A DNA stretch of 64,000 bases, taken from NCBI RefSeq assembly GCF_963678635.1, contig NC_087070.1, positions 19,375,318 through 19,439,317 on the forward strand, read 5' to 3'. Below are positions 11,818 to 23,639 of this stretch, in pieces. Within the stretch, counting starts at the first letter, position 1. Each line of letters begins with the position of its first letter. The DNA is from Symsagittifera roscoffensis (Eukaryota > Xenacoelomorpha > Acoela > Convolutidae). The notes under the pieces are model-generated. The model was given only the letters and a program-made list of their open reading frames with translations, had not been told where the DNA came from and searched no databases. A program made the position numbers and the translations under genes.

Positions 11818-12085
11818 GCACGGCAAGGCAGGCCAGCCTAAATAAAAGGCAGCTCAAAGCGATGCTGGTCGGGGTAGCGCAAAGCAAGGCAGCGCAAATG
11901 CAAGGCATAGCGGGCAAGATATGGTAGTGTTAGGCAGGGCAGCGCAAGGCAAGAGGGACGAACAAGGTAAGAGAGGGCAGGACAGGGCAGCATAAGGCAG
12001 GACAGCGCATGTCAGGGAAGTGCAAGGCAGGAGAGTGAAAGGCAAGGTAGCGCAAGGCATGACAGGGCAGCGGAAGGCCAAATCC
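11818..12085 (+). repeat. Purine-rich minisatellite, block 1 (GGCAG/GGCAA)
   Basis: The block is a chain of short variants such as GGCAGGGCAGCGCAAGGCA. Its base composition differs sharply from its surroundings: rich in G and A, poor in T. Open frames seen on the minus strand are cysteine/leucine/alanine repeats created by the motif and not genes. Confidence 0.85.
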
Positions 12086-12112
12086 TCTATAGACGCAAGG
12101 TTTCACCGATGT

Positions 12113-12590
12113 TTAAGAGTAATGAACATAGTGAATACTCTTATATAGGTCTTGGTGATTTTTTTTTCAGGAAAAAGTCTTAAATTTTGTTCAGGCTCAA
12201 ATTTGATTTTGCTCAGTTTATTTTGTGATTTTATAAATTCCAGTGGCTTTCCATTGTTAAAAAGAAGGCAAACTCCACTATCGAGCAGCAAAAGTGTAAG
12301 TCACGAAAAACATGAGCGACTTCTAATTTCAAAAAAGGAAAAAAATCATCAGATTTTTCCATGAAAAAAGGTTTTACTTATTGATCCAGTTTTCTAAAAT
12401 TGGTTTAGTTTCAACAAAAAATGTCCATTTTAAATTGTTCTACAAATTTAGAAAGTTAAAGCAAGCTATTTTGTTCTTCGACGTTCAAAAATTGAAGGTT
12501 TTTGAAAAAAAAAAAAACAAGTCAGTTTCTTTTTCAGTTTCCTTGCTTCTTCGCTCTTTTCCAACTGTTAGATGGCTATGTTCATAGGTA
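12113..12590 (+). repeat. Family A AT-rich dispersed repeat between minisatellite blocks
   Basis: It begins AAGAGTAATGAACATAG, carries GAAGGCAAACTCCACTATCG and TTGATCCAGTTTTC, and ends CCAACTGTTAGATGGCTATG. ATGAACATAG at the start and CTATGTTCAT at the end are short terminal inverted repeats. No protein is encoded. Confidence 0.75.
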
Positions 12591-12734
12591 AAAATGGTTA
12601 GCGAAATGTTAGGGACTATGTTTAAGCGGACCATGATTATTCCAAAAGATTTTTGCAAACTAAGCGAAAGAATTTCGGCACGTTCAAGCTACGTTGTATG
12701 TTGCAATGCTTTTCAAACCTTTACCAGCTCATGA

Positions 12735-13385
12735 ATGACAACTGCAAGGCAAGGCATGGAAGCCTAAAGAAAGGCAGCTCAAAGCAAGACTACGAGAGCT
12801 ACGGCAGGGCAGCACAAGGTAGGGCAGCCTAGAGGTACGTAGCTCAAGGCAAAGCAGGCCAGGGCAAGGCTAAGCAGGGCAGCGTAAATCATAGCGGGGC
12901 GCATAAGGCAGAGCAAGGCAAGGCAGGGGCAGCACAAAAAGGACAGAATAGATTGAAGCAAGGCAGGGCAGCGCGAGACGGCATCACAAGACAGCAGCGC
13001 AAGGCAGGATAGGATAACAAGCGCATGGCAAGTTAGTATAGTGCTAGACAGAAAGGCAAGAGTAGGCAAGGCGGGTCAAAGCAGGGTACCAGTAAGCAGG
13101 ACAGAGCAAGTCAACGCAGCGCTAGGCAATTTAAGGCAGGGCGGCGCAAAGCAGGGTACCAGTAAGCAGGATAGAGCAAGTCAACGCAGCGCTAGGCAAT
13201 TTAAGGCAGGGCAGCACGAGGCAAGGCCAGGCAGGGCAGAGCAGCGCAAACAAGGCAGAGCAATTCAGGGCATCGCAAGGCAAGGCAGAGGTGGACTGGC
13301 CTATGGCAGGGCAGCGCAAGGTAAGGGACGGCGAGGCAAAGTAAGGAAGGGTAGCGCAAGGTGAAGAAAGGCAGGACAGGTGAGG
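12735..13385 (+). repeat. Purine-rich minisatellite, block 2 (GGCAG/GGCAA)
   Basis: The motif is the same as in block 1 but longer. A 70-bp unit containing GGGTACCAGTAAGCAGGA is directly duplicated (about 13077 and 13147). The apparent 107-codon and 123-codon open frames on opposite strands here follow from the low stop-codon content of the motif. Confidence 0.85.
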
Positions 13386-13389
13386 TACA

Positions 13390-14990
13390 AATCTTGATCG
13401 CTTGACCGATAAACCACCATGTTCCAAGTTGGGATCTCTTGCAAAAAAATTGAAGCTAGCTTTGCTTATAAATTGCTTAAAACCTGAAACCTGCTTTTGC
13501 AAAACAGTGAAGCCGTGAAAGCAAAAAATATACTACTATTTTTTGTGTGATAGTTTGTTTGAAAAAACCTATTTTTTGTAAACCATTGCCAGCTGTGCAA
13601 ACAACTTGATTGTTCAATTATTTTTTATTGCTCCAATAGCTTGATTCAAAAAATCAACGGATTCAAAAAATCAAGTTGCAATGTTTTCTTCCTTGCAACT
13701 TTTTCCACATTTTGAGGTGCTGACAAGAGGTGTGCCGATGTGCTTAGTTTCTCGGAATTTCAAATTTTACTGCCTGTTCAGAGAAGTAATTTTTTGCTGC
13801 TGTGTTGCTCACGAAAGCAGAAGTATCAGAACTTGTATAATTCAGCGATCAAAAAGCTCAAAAATTATTCATTTTTTTCGCAGTTTTCCCATCGAGATGT
13901 CTCACAAACCATCGCTCGAATAATTATAAGCGAACTGGGTTGATTTTCTTGAAATGCCTGATCACGGTTACAAAACCTCAAAAAGTGTTTTTGCCTATGT
14001 CCAAGGAAGTAGGGCTTGTTCTTCAAGAAAGAATTTAGATTAGAATAAATCAAGCTATAAAATGAGTTTAATGCCTATATAAGCAGTTTCTGAAGATTTT
14101 GAATCCAATTTCCAGCACGAAAATCAAATATTCATTAACACATGACTTTTTTTCCGAGTTTTCGGTTTTTCAGGAGAATTTTCGTTTCGATTTTGCTATG
14201 AGCTACAGCAATGATTGTAGTACACAAACCAGTAATTTTTCTAGTAGAAGTTTTATCCTTGATACACACACAGAAAATCTCTTTTTCGAACAGTTTCTGT
14301 GATGGGAACTTTTTGTTAGCTGTACAGGAAACAGCTATCATTGTTGAGTTGTTTATTTGAATTTTTTTAAAATTGATTAAATGCCCTAATTGCACTTTTT
14401 TGAAGCTCGATTTCTGATAATATACCTTATGATCGCCAATAGGTAGGGAGACGTTGTCGATTCCAAATGTTAATTTAATTTTAATTTTTTCTTTTGTTTT
14501 TCGTTTGTTTGTTGGAAATTAGTTGGGTTTTGATTCTTTTTCCACAGGATAAGTGCAATTGATCTGAACCAGACTGACAAAAAAATGTTTCCCGAGACCC
14601 GAAACGCATCTAATTCCCCCAAACATATGTCAAACATCCAACAATCGTTGTTTAATAGCTCGAAAAAGTCATAGAATTTTACGGCAAAAATCTAAAACAA
14701 ATCCGATATAACCTTGTTTCTCTGAACACAACCGTTGATATATACACAAAGTACTTTCACAAACATAAATCTAAAAGATGAAATTTAAATTGATTTAGCC
14801 TGGATCTACATGTTACTAGAACATAACTACTACAGTCCGATTTTTGTTCGACCTTCACTGTTCATTGACCTTAGCCGCTTAAATTATTTCCTCAGTCATG
14901 ATTACGAAAATAAACTTTCCAATATGAAACCTATCAGATGCAGTAAACCATTCTGACGTCAAGAACTTATTTTACAAATTAGATTGCTCC
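13390..14990. other. Intergenic, no recognisable gene
   Basis: AT-rich sequence with several short open frames on both strands, none with recognisable motifs. Part of the right end may be highly decayed retroelement sequence leading into the pol fragment at 14990. Confidence 0.4.
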
Positions 14991-15960
14991 CAAGCTTATC
15001 TTTGCGCACAGATGGCTGATTATCTACCAGTTGCACTACTATCTTTTAAATATGCTTCCCAAACATGCATACAAATGCCTAGTACAAGGGCTGAGTAGGT
15101 CCGTCACAGGTTTTAGTTCTTTGTATGTACATGCATTGACCCCTGATTTTGCCGCTGAGGTATATACACAACACTTGGACGATCTAGCAGTTTGATGAAT
15201 TACAGTTAGTGAATTCGTCAACAATCTCTCAAAAATCTCTTCTTAGTTTAGAAAATCAGGTTCAATTTTATTGTCAGCAAAATGCCATTTTTTTGTGTAA
15301 GCTAAATGATTTTTCCGAGACAGAAAACGCACCAAGTTCTTGAGCAAACTAAATTTTCAAAAATACTGAAACAAAGAAATCATCCTGACAATTTAATGAT
15401 TTTTTCCGTTATCTCCGTATAAAACTACAACAAAAAATGTGTACTTTTCTGCCAATTTTCAGAAAAGACGCCGAGCTAGTGACTGATCAAACTCATGAAA
15501 ACACTGGACACTGTTAACAATGATTTCATAAAAGTATTACAGTTAACAAGTAGAATTCCAAAACCTGGAAAAGAACTTGTAATACTTACAGATGCTAGTT
15601 ACGACCCAGCAGGTTTCGTCATTATGATAGAAGATTATATGAGAAATAACACAGATGAAACATCCGCACACTAAATCTTACGCACCATTTTATTTTTGGT
15701 CTAAATTGTTAAATTTAGCCCAACTAAAACTGACGATCCACAGTTCTTGGCTTTGTTTTTTTTGCCTTTTCCGTATTCATTTGAGGCGCAGAAGAACCGA
15801 TAGCAGTGGTAACTGATAAGCATCTCATTGCAATTCTTCGTTGCAAAAAAATTACCCAGCAATTCAAAATTGAAGCGGGACTTATACCAGGAAATGTTAA
15901 CGATGCTGCAGCAGATTACTTGTCAATGATGGAATCGGTTTCGACATAACTGATTCAGCT
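14990..15960 (+). pseudogene. Decayed gypsy-like (Ty3 type) pol: reverse transcriptase and RNase H
   Basis: In broken frames the + strand reads YAYKCLVQGLSRSVTGFSS then YTQHLDDLAV near 15040-15190. This corresponds to the palm region of a gypsy-like reverse transcriptase, with the YxDD box altered to HLDD. Near 15480-15600 it reads LTSRIPKPGKELVILTDAS, the start of a retroelement RNase H with its first catalytic aspartate (TDAS). Near 15890-15935 a GLIPGNVNDAA-like stretch matches the end of that domain. Stops and frameshifts are numerous, so the copy is dead. No LTRs, gag or protease were seen. Confidence 0.6.
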
Positions 15961-18585
15961 AAGCTTGTCTGATACACACCACGGATAAAATTGAACTTGA
16001 GATTAACTTTGAAATGCCGAACCCCTTTGATGAACTGCTAGACATCAAGGCAGTGAATCTTTTGGACCTTAAAGATGGAAAACAAATGGATAATAGATTA
16101 AGAGGTGTCAGCAGGTGGCTGAAAGGAGTTCAATGTAGCGATTTAAAACACGCTTCATTTGAAATATAGAAAATGAGCCAGAATGGTGTTGTTTACTGAA
16201 TAGTTTACTCTGACTCAAGTCAGTTTTAACTAGCTATTTTGTGTTCGAAGACAGTTTTTTGTGTTCGAAGACGAAAAGAAAATGTTTATCGTCTTCAAAG
16301 TTCAGTAACTGGAGGACATACTGGAAAATAAAGAACAGCCCGGGAATTTTGCAAAAGATTCATTTTCTCTGGAATTACGTAGTATCAATTAAATTACAGG
16401 AATTGTCTCTCTGGTTAACAAATAAATGGAAGTATGCCATCACAACTGCGGCCACCACTTCAAGAAGCTTTAACTCTACAATCGTTCTCGGGAGGTTTGA
16501 AGCAAACTGACATTTTCGTGGGTCAGTATGAAAAGTGAAACTTACGATCTACGGCTCTTGGCTTTGTTTAATTTCCCTTTTCCTTATTCATTTGAGGCGC
16601 AGAAGAACCGATAGTAGTGGTAACTGGTAATCAGCTCAACGAAATTTTTCGAAGCAAAAATAATTGCCAAGCAATTCAAAACTGTAGCGGGAAATATACC
16701 AGTAAATGTTATTGATGCTGCAGCAGATTACTTGTCAATGATGGAATCGGTTTCGACACAACTGATTCAGCTAAGCTTGTCTGATACCCACCATGGACAA
16801 ATTTGATTAAATCATTTTAACGAAGAGTAATGTCAATCAACCACTTTCACAGTTCCTAAAGCTGCAAAATAAACAGCCCATCGGAGATGCCGCAGATAAT
16901 AGCATATAAAATTAACATTGAACTTCAGATTAACTTTGAAATACCGAAACCCATTGATGAACTGCTAGACAGCATTGCAGTGAACCCTTGGACCTTTAAC
17001 TTGGAAAACAACTGGATAATAGATTAAGAGTTGTCCGCAGGTGGCTGAAAGGAGTTCAATGTAGCGATTTAAATCACGCTTCATTTGAAATATGGAAAAT
17101 GAGCCAGAATGGTGTTGTTTACTGAATAGTTTACTCTGACTCAAGTCAGTTTTAACTAGCTATTTTGTGTTCGAAGACAGTTTTTTGTGTTCGAAGACGA
17201 AAAGAATATGTTTATCATCTTCAAAGTTCAGTAACTGGAGGACATACTGGAAAATAAAGAACAGCCCGGGAATTTTGCAGAAGATTCATTTTCTCTGGAA
17301 TTACGTAGTATGCCATCACAACTGCGGCCACCACTTCAAGAAGCTTTAACTCTACAATCGTTCTCGGGAGGTTTGAAGCAGACTGACATTTTCGTGGGTC
17401 AGTATGAAAAGTGAAACTTACGATCTACGGCTCTTGGCTTTGTTTAATTTCCCTTTTCCTTATTCATTTGAGGCGCAGAAGAACCGATAGTAGTGGTAAC
17501 TGGTAATCAGCTCAACGAAATTCTTCGAAGCAAAAATAATTGCCAAGCAATTCAAAACTGTAGCGGGAAATATACCAGTAAATGTTATTGATGCTGCAGC
17601 AGATTACTTGTCAATGATGGAATCGGTTTCGACACAACTGATTCAGCTAAGCTTGTCTGATAGCCACCATGGACAAATTTGATTAAATCATTTTAACGAA
17701 GAGTAATGTCAATCAACCACTTTCACAGTTCCTAAAGCTGCAAAATAAACAGCCCGTCGGAGATGCCGCAGATAATAGCATATAAAATAACATTGAACTT
17801 CAGATTAACTTTGAAATACCGAAACCCTTTGATGAACTGCTAGACAGCATTGCAGTGAACCCTTGGACCTTTAACTTGGAAAACAACTGGATAATAGATT
17901 AAGAGTTGTCCGCAGGTGGCTGAAAGGAGTTCAATGTAGCGATTTAAATCCCGCTTCATTTGAAATATGGAAAATGAGCCAGAATGGTGTTGTTTACTGA
18001 ATAGTTTACTCTGACTCAAGTCAGTTTTAACTAGCTATTTTGTGTTCGAAGACAGTTTTTTGTGTTCGAAGACGAAAAGAAAATGTTTATCGTCTTCAAA
18101 GTTCAGTAACTGGAGGACATACTGGAAAATAAAGAACAGCCCGGGAATTTTGCAAAAGATTCATTTTCTCTGGAATTACGTAGTATCCATTAAACTACAG
18201 GAATTGTCTCTCTGGTTAACAAATAAATGGAAGTATGCCATCACAACTGCGGCCACCACTTCAAGAAGCTTTAACTCTACAATCGTTCTCGGGAGGTTTG
18301 AAGCAAACTGACATTTTCGTGGGTCAGTTTGAAAAGTGAAACTTACGATCTACGGCTCTTGGCTTTGTTTAATTTCCCTTTTCCTTATTCATTTGAGGCG
18401 CAGAAGAACCGATAGTAGTGGTAACTGGTAATCAGCTCAACGAAATTCTTCGAAGCAAAAATAATTGCCAAGCAATTCAAAACTGTAGCGGGAAATATAC
18501 CAGTAAATGTTATTGATGCTGCAGCAGATTACTTGTCAATGATGGAATCGGTTTCGACACAACTGATTCAGCTAAGCTTGTCTGA
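15874..18585 (+). repeat. Higher-order duplication, left copy (~2.7 kb)
   Basis: This block is nearly identical to 19412-22123 with a constant offset of 3,538 bases. It covers about three array units. Single-base differences include A at about 17876 versus G at 21414 (TTGGA/TTGGG) and CTACGG at about 18352 versus CTGCGG at about 21890. The low divergence points to a recent unequal exchange or segmental duplication inside the array. Confidence 0.75.
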
Positions 18586-19411
18586 TAGCCACCATGGACA
18601 AATTTGATTAAATCATTTTAACGAAGAGTAATGTCAATCAACCACTTTCACAGTTCCTAAAGCTGCAAAATAAACAGCCCGTCGGAGATGCCGCAGATAA
18701 TAGCATATAAAATAACATTGAACTTCAGATTAACTTTGAAATACCGAAACCCTTTGATGAACTGCTAGACAGCATTGCAGTGAACCCTTGGACCTTTAAC
18801 TTGGGAAACAACTGGATAATAGATTAAGAGTTGTCCGCAGGTGGCTGAAAGGAGTTCAATGTAGCGATTTAAATCCCGCTTCATTTGAAATATGGAAAAT
18901 GAGCCAGAATGGTGTTGTTTACTGAATAGTTTACTCTGACTCAAGTCAGTTTTAACTAGCTATTTTGTGTTCGAAGACAGTTTTTTGTGTTCGAAGACGA
19001 AAAGAAAATGTTTATCGTCTTCAAAGTTCAGTAACTGGAGGACATACTGGAAAATAAAGAACAGCCCGGGAATTTTGCAAAAGATTCATTTTCTCTGGAA
19101 TTACGTAGTATCCATTAAACTACAGGAATTGTCTCTCTGGTTAACAAATAAATGGAAGTATGCCATCACAACTGCGGCCACCACTTCAAGAAGCTTTAAC
19201 TCTACAATCGTTCTCGGGAGGTTTGAAGCAAACTGACATTTTCGTGGGTCAGTTTGAAAAGTGAAACTTACGATCTACGGCTCTTGGCTTTGTTTAATTT
19301 CCCTTTTCCTTATTCATTTGAGGCGCAGAAGAACCGATAGTAGTGGTAACTGGTAATCAGCTCAACGAAATTTTTCGAAGCAAAAATAATTGCCAAGCAA
19401 TTCAAAACTGT

Positions 19412-22123
19412 AGCGGGACTTATACCAGGAAATGTTAACGATGCTGCAGCAGATTACTTGTCAATGATGGAATCGGTTTCGACATAACTGATTCAGCTAA
19501 GCTTGTCTGATACACACCACGGATAAAATTGAACTTGAGATTAACTTTGAAATGCCGAACCCCTTTGATGAACTGCTAGACATCAAGGCAGTGAATCTTT
19601 TGGACCTTAAAGATGGAAAACAAATGGATAATAGATTAAGAGGTGTCAGCAGGTGGCTGAAAGGAGTTCAATGTAGCGATTTAAAACACGCTTCATTTGA
19701 AATATAGAAAATGAGCCAGAATGGTGTTGTTTACTGAATAGTTTACTCTGACTCAAGTCAGTTTTAACTAGCTATTTTGTGTTCGAAGACAGTTTTTTGT
19801 GTTCGAAGACGAAAAGAAAATGTTTATCGTCTTCAAAGTTCAGTAACTGGAGGACATACTGGAAAATAAAGAACAGCCCGGGAATTTTGCAAAAGATTCA
19901 TTTTCTCTGGAATTACGTAGTATCAATTAAATTACAGGAATTGTCTCTCTGGTTAACAAATAAATGGAAGTATGCCATCACAACTGCGGCCACCACTTCA
20001 AGAAGCTTTAACTCTACAATCGTTCTCGGGAGGTTTGAAGCAAACTGACATTTTCGTGGGTCAGTATGAAAAGTGAAACTTACGATCTACGGCTCTTGGC
20101 TTTGTTTAATTTCCCTTTTCCTTATTCATTTGAGGCGCAGAAGAACCGATAGTAGTGGTAACTGGTAATCAGCTCAACGAAATTTTTCGAAGCAAAAATA
20201 ATTGCCAAGCAATTCAAAACTGTAGCGGGAAATATACCAGTAAATGTTATTGATGCTGCAGCAGATTACTTGTCAATGATGGAATCGGTTTCGACACAAC
20301 TGATTCAGCTAAGCTTGTCTGATACCCACCATGGACAAATTTGATTAAATCATTTTAACGAAGAGTAATGTCAATCAACCACTTTCACAGTTCCTAAAGC
20401 TGCAAAATAAACAGCCCATCGGAGATGCCGCAGATAATAGCATATAAAATTAACATTGAACTTCAGATTAACTTTGAAATACCGAAACCCATTGATGAAC
20501 TGCTAGACAGCATTGCAGTGAACCCTTGGACCTTTAACTTGGAAAACAACTGGATAATAGATTAAGAGTTGTCCGCAGGTGGCTGAAAGGAGTTCAATGT
20601 AGCGATTTAAATCACGCTTCATTTGAAATATGGAAAATGAGCCAGAATGGTGTTGTTTACTGAATAGTTTACTCTGACTCAAGTCAGTTTTAACTAGCTA
20701 TTTTGTGTTCGAAGACAGTTTTTTGTGTTCGAAGACGAAAAGAATATGTTTATCATCTTCAAAGTTCAGTAACTGGAGGACATACTGGAAAATAAAGAAC
20801 AGCCCGGGAATTTTGCAGAAGATTCATTTTCTCTGGAATTACGTAGTATGCCATCACAACTGCGGCCACCACTTCAAGAAGCTTTAACTCTACAATCGTT
20901 CTCGGGAGGTTTGAAGCAGACTGACATTTTCGTGGGTCAGTATGAAAAGTGAAACTTACGATCTACGGCTCTTGGCTTTGTTTAATTTCCCTTTTCCTTA
21001 TTCATTTGAGGCGCAGAAGAACCGATAGTAGTGGTAACTGGTAATCAGCTCAACGAAATTCTTCGAAGCAAAAATAATTGCCAAGCAATTCAAAACTGTA
21101 GCGGGAAATATACCAGTAAATGTTATTGATGCTGCAGCAGATTACTTGTCAATGATGGAATCGGTTTCGACACAACTGATTCAGCTAAGCTTGTCTGATA
21201 GCCACCATGGACAAATTTGATTAAATCATTTTAACGAAGAGTAATGTCAATCAACCACTTTCACAGTTCCTAAAGCTGCAAAATAAACAGCCCGTCGGAG
21301 ATGCCGCAGATAATAGCATATAAAATAACATTGAACTTCAGATTAACTTTGAAATACCGAAACCCTTTGATGAACTGCTAGACAGCATTGCAGTGAACCC
21401 TTGGACCTTTAACTTGGGAAACAACTGGATAATAGATTAAGAGTTGTCCGCAGGTGGCTGAAAGGAGTTCAATGTAGCGATTTAAATCCCGCTTCATTTG
21501 AAATATGGAAAATGAGCCAGAATGGTGTTGTTTACTGAATAGTTTACTCTGACTCAAGTCAGTTTTAACTAGCTATTTTGTGTTCGAAGACAGTTTTTTG
21601 TGTTCGAAGACGAAAAGAAAATGTTTATCGTCTTCAAAGTTCAGTAACTGGAGGACATACTGGAAAATAAAGAACAGCCCGGGAATTTTGCAAAAGATTC
21701 ATTTTCTCTGGAATTACGTAGTATCCATTAAACTACAGGAATTGTCTCTCTGGTTAACAAATAAATGGAAGTATGCCATCACAACTGCGGCCACCACTTC
21801 AAGAAGCTTTAACTCTACAATCGTTCTCGGGAGGTTTGAAGCAAACTGACATTTTCGTGGGTCAGTTTGAAAAGTGAAACTTACGATCTGCGGCTCTTGG
21901 CTTTGTTTAATTTCCCTTTTCCTTATTCATTTGAGGCGCAGAAGAACCGATAGTAGTGGTAACTGGTAATCAGCTCAACGAAATTCTTCGAAGCAAAAAT
22001 AATTGCCAAGCAATTCAAAACTGTAGCGGGAAATATACCAGTAAATGTTATTGATGCTGCAGCAGATTACTTGTCAATGATGGAATCGGTTTCGACACAA
22101 CTGATTCAGCTAAGCTTGTCTGA
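19412..22123 (+). repeat. Higher-order duplication, right copy (~2.7 kb)
   Basis: Partner of 15874-18585. The left edge is marked by TAGCGGGACTTATACCAGG replacing the usual GGAAATATACCAG, which in the first copy is the junction with the unique pol fragment. The right edge is where the following unit changes to GATACCCACCATGG and TGAATTTTTTGGACC. Confidence 0.75.
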
Positions 22124-23639
22124 TACCCACCATGGACAAATTTGATTAAATCATTTTAACGAAGAGTAATGTCAATCAACCACTTTCACAGTTCCTAAAG
22201 CTGCAAAATAAACAGCCCGTCGGAGATGTCGCAGATAATAGCATATAAAATTAACATTGAACTTCAGATTAACTTTGAAATACCCAACCCCTTTGATGAA
22301 CTGCTAGACATCAATGCAGTGAATTTTTTGGACCATAAATTTGGAAAACAACTGGATAATAGCTCAAGAGTTATCTGCAGGTGGCTGAAAGGAGTTCAAT
22401 GTAGCGATTTAAAACACGCTTCATTTGAAATATGGAAAATGAACCAGAATGGTGTTGTTTGCTGATTAGTTTACTCTGACTCAAGTCAGTTTCAACTAGC
22501 TATTTTGTGTTCGAAGACAGTTTTTTGTGTTCGAAGACGAAAAGAAAATGTTTATCGTCTTCAAAGTTCAGTAACTGGAGGACATACTGGAAAATAAAGA
22601 ACAGCCCGGGAATTTTGCAAAAGATTCATTTTCTCTGGAATTACGTAGTATCAATTAAATTACAGGAATTGTCTCTCTGGTTAACAAATAAATGGAAGTA
22701 TGCCATCACAACTGCCGCCACCACTTCAAGAAGCTTTAACTCTACAATCGTTCTCGGGAGGTTTGAAGCAAACTGACATTTTCGTGGGTCAGTATGAAAA
22801 GTGAAACTTACGATCTACGGCTCTTGGCTTTGTTTAATTTCCCTTTTCCTTATTCATTTGAGGCGCAGAAGAACCGATAGTAGTGGTAACTGGTAATCAG
22901 CTCAACGAAATTCTTCGAAGTAAAAATAATTGCCAAGCAATTCAAAACTGTAGCGGGAAATATACCAGTAAATGTTATTGATGCTGCAGCAGATTACTTG
23001 TCAATGATGGAATCGGTTTCGACACAACTGATTCAGCTAAGCTTGTCTGATACCCACCATGGACAAATTTGCTTAAATCATTTTAACGAAGAGTAATGTC
23101 AATCAACCACTTTCACAGTTCCTAAAGCTGCAAAATAAACAGCCCATCGGAGATGCCGCAGATAATAGCATATAAAATTAACATTGAACTTCAGATTAAC
23201 TTTGAAATACCGAAACCCTTTGATGAACTGCTAGACATCAATGCAGTGAATTTTTTGGACCATAAATTTGGAAAACAACTGGATAATAGCTCAAGAGTTA
23301 TCTGCAGGTGGCTGAAAGGAGTTCAATGTAGCGATTTAAAACACGCTTCATTTGAAATATGGAAAATGAACCAGAATGGTGTTGTTTGCTGATTAGTTTA
23401 CTCTGACTCAAGTCAGTTTCAACTAGCTATTTTGTGTTCGAAGATAGTTTTTTGTGTTCGAAGACGAAAAGAAAATGTTTACCGTCTTCAAAGTTCAATA
23501 ACTGGAGGACATACTGGACAATAAAGAACAGCTCAGGAATTTTGCAAAAGATTCAACTTCTATGGAATTACGTAGTATCCATTAAACTAAAGGAATTGTC
23601 TCTCTGGTTAACAAAAAATGGAACTATGCCATCGCAACT

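Noticed and set aside
13041-13502. 107-codon and 123-codon open frames on opposite strands
   Set aside because: Both come from the low-stop GGCAG/GGCAA minisatellite; composition is simple repeat.
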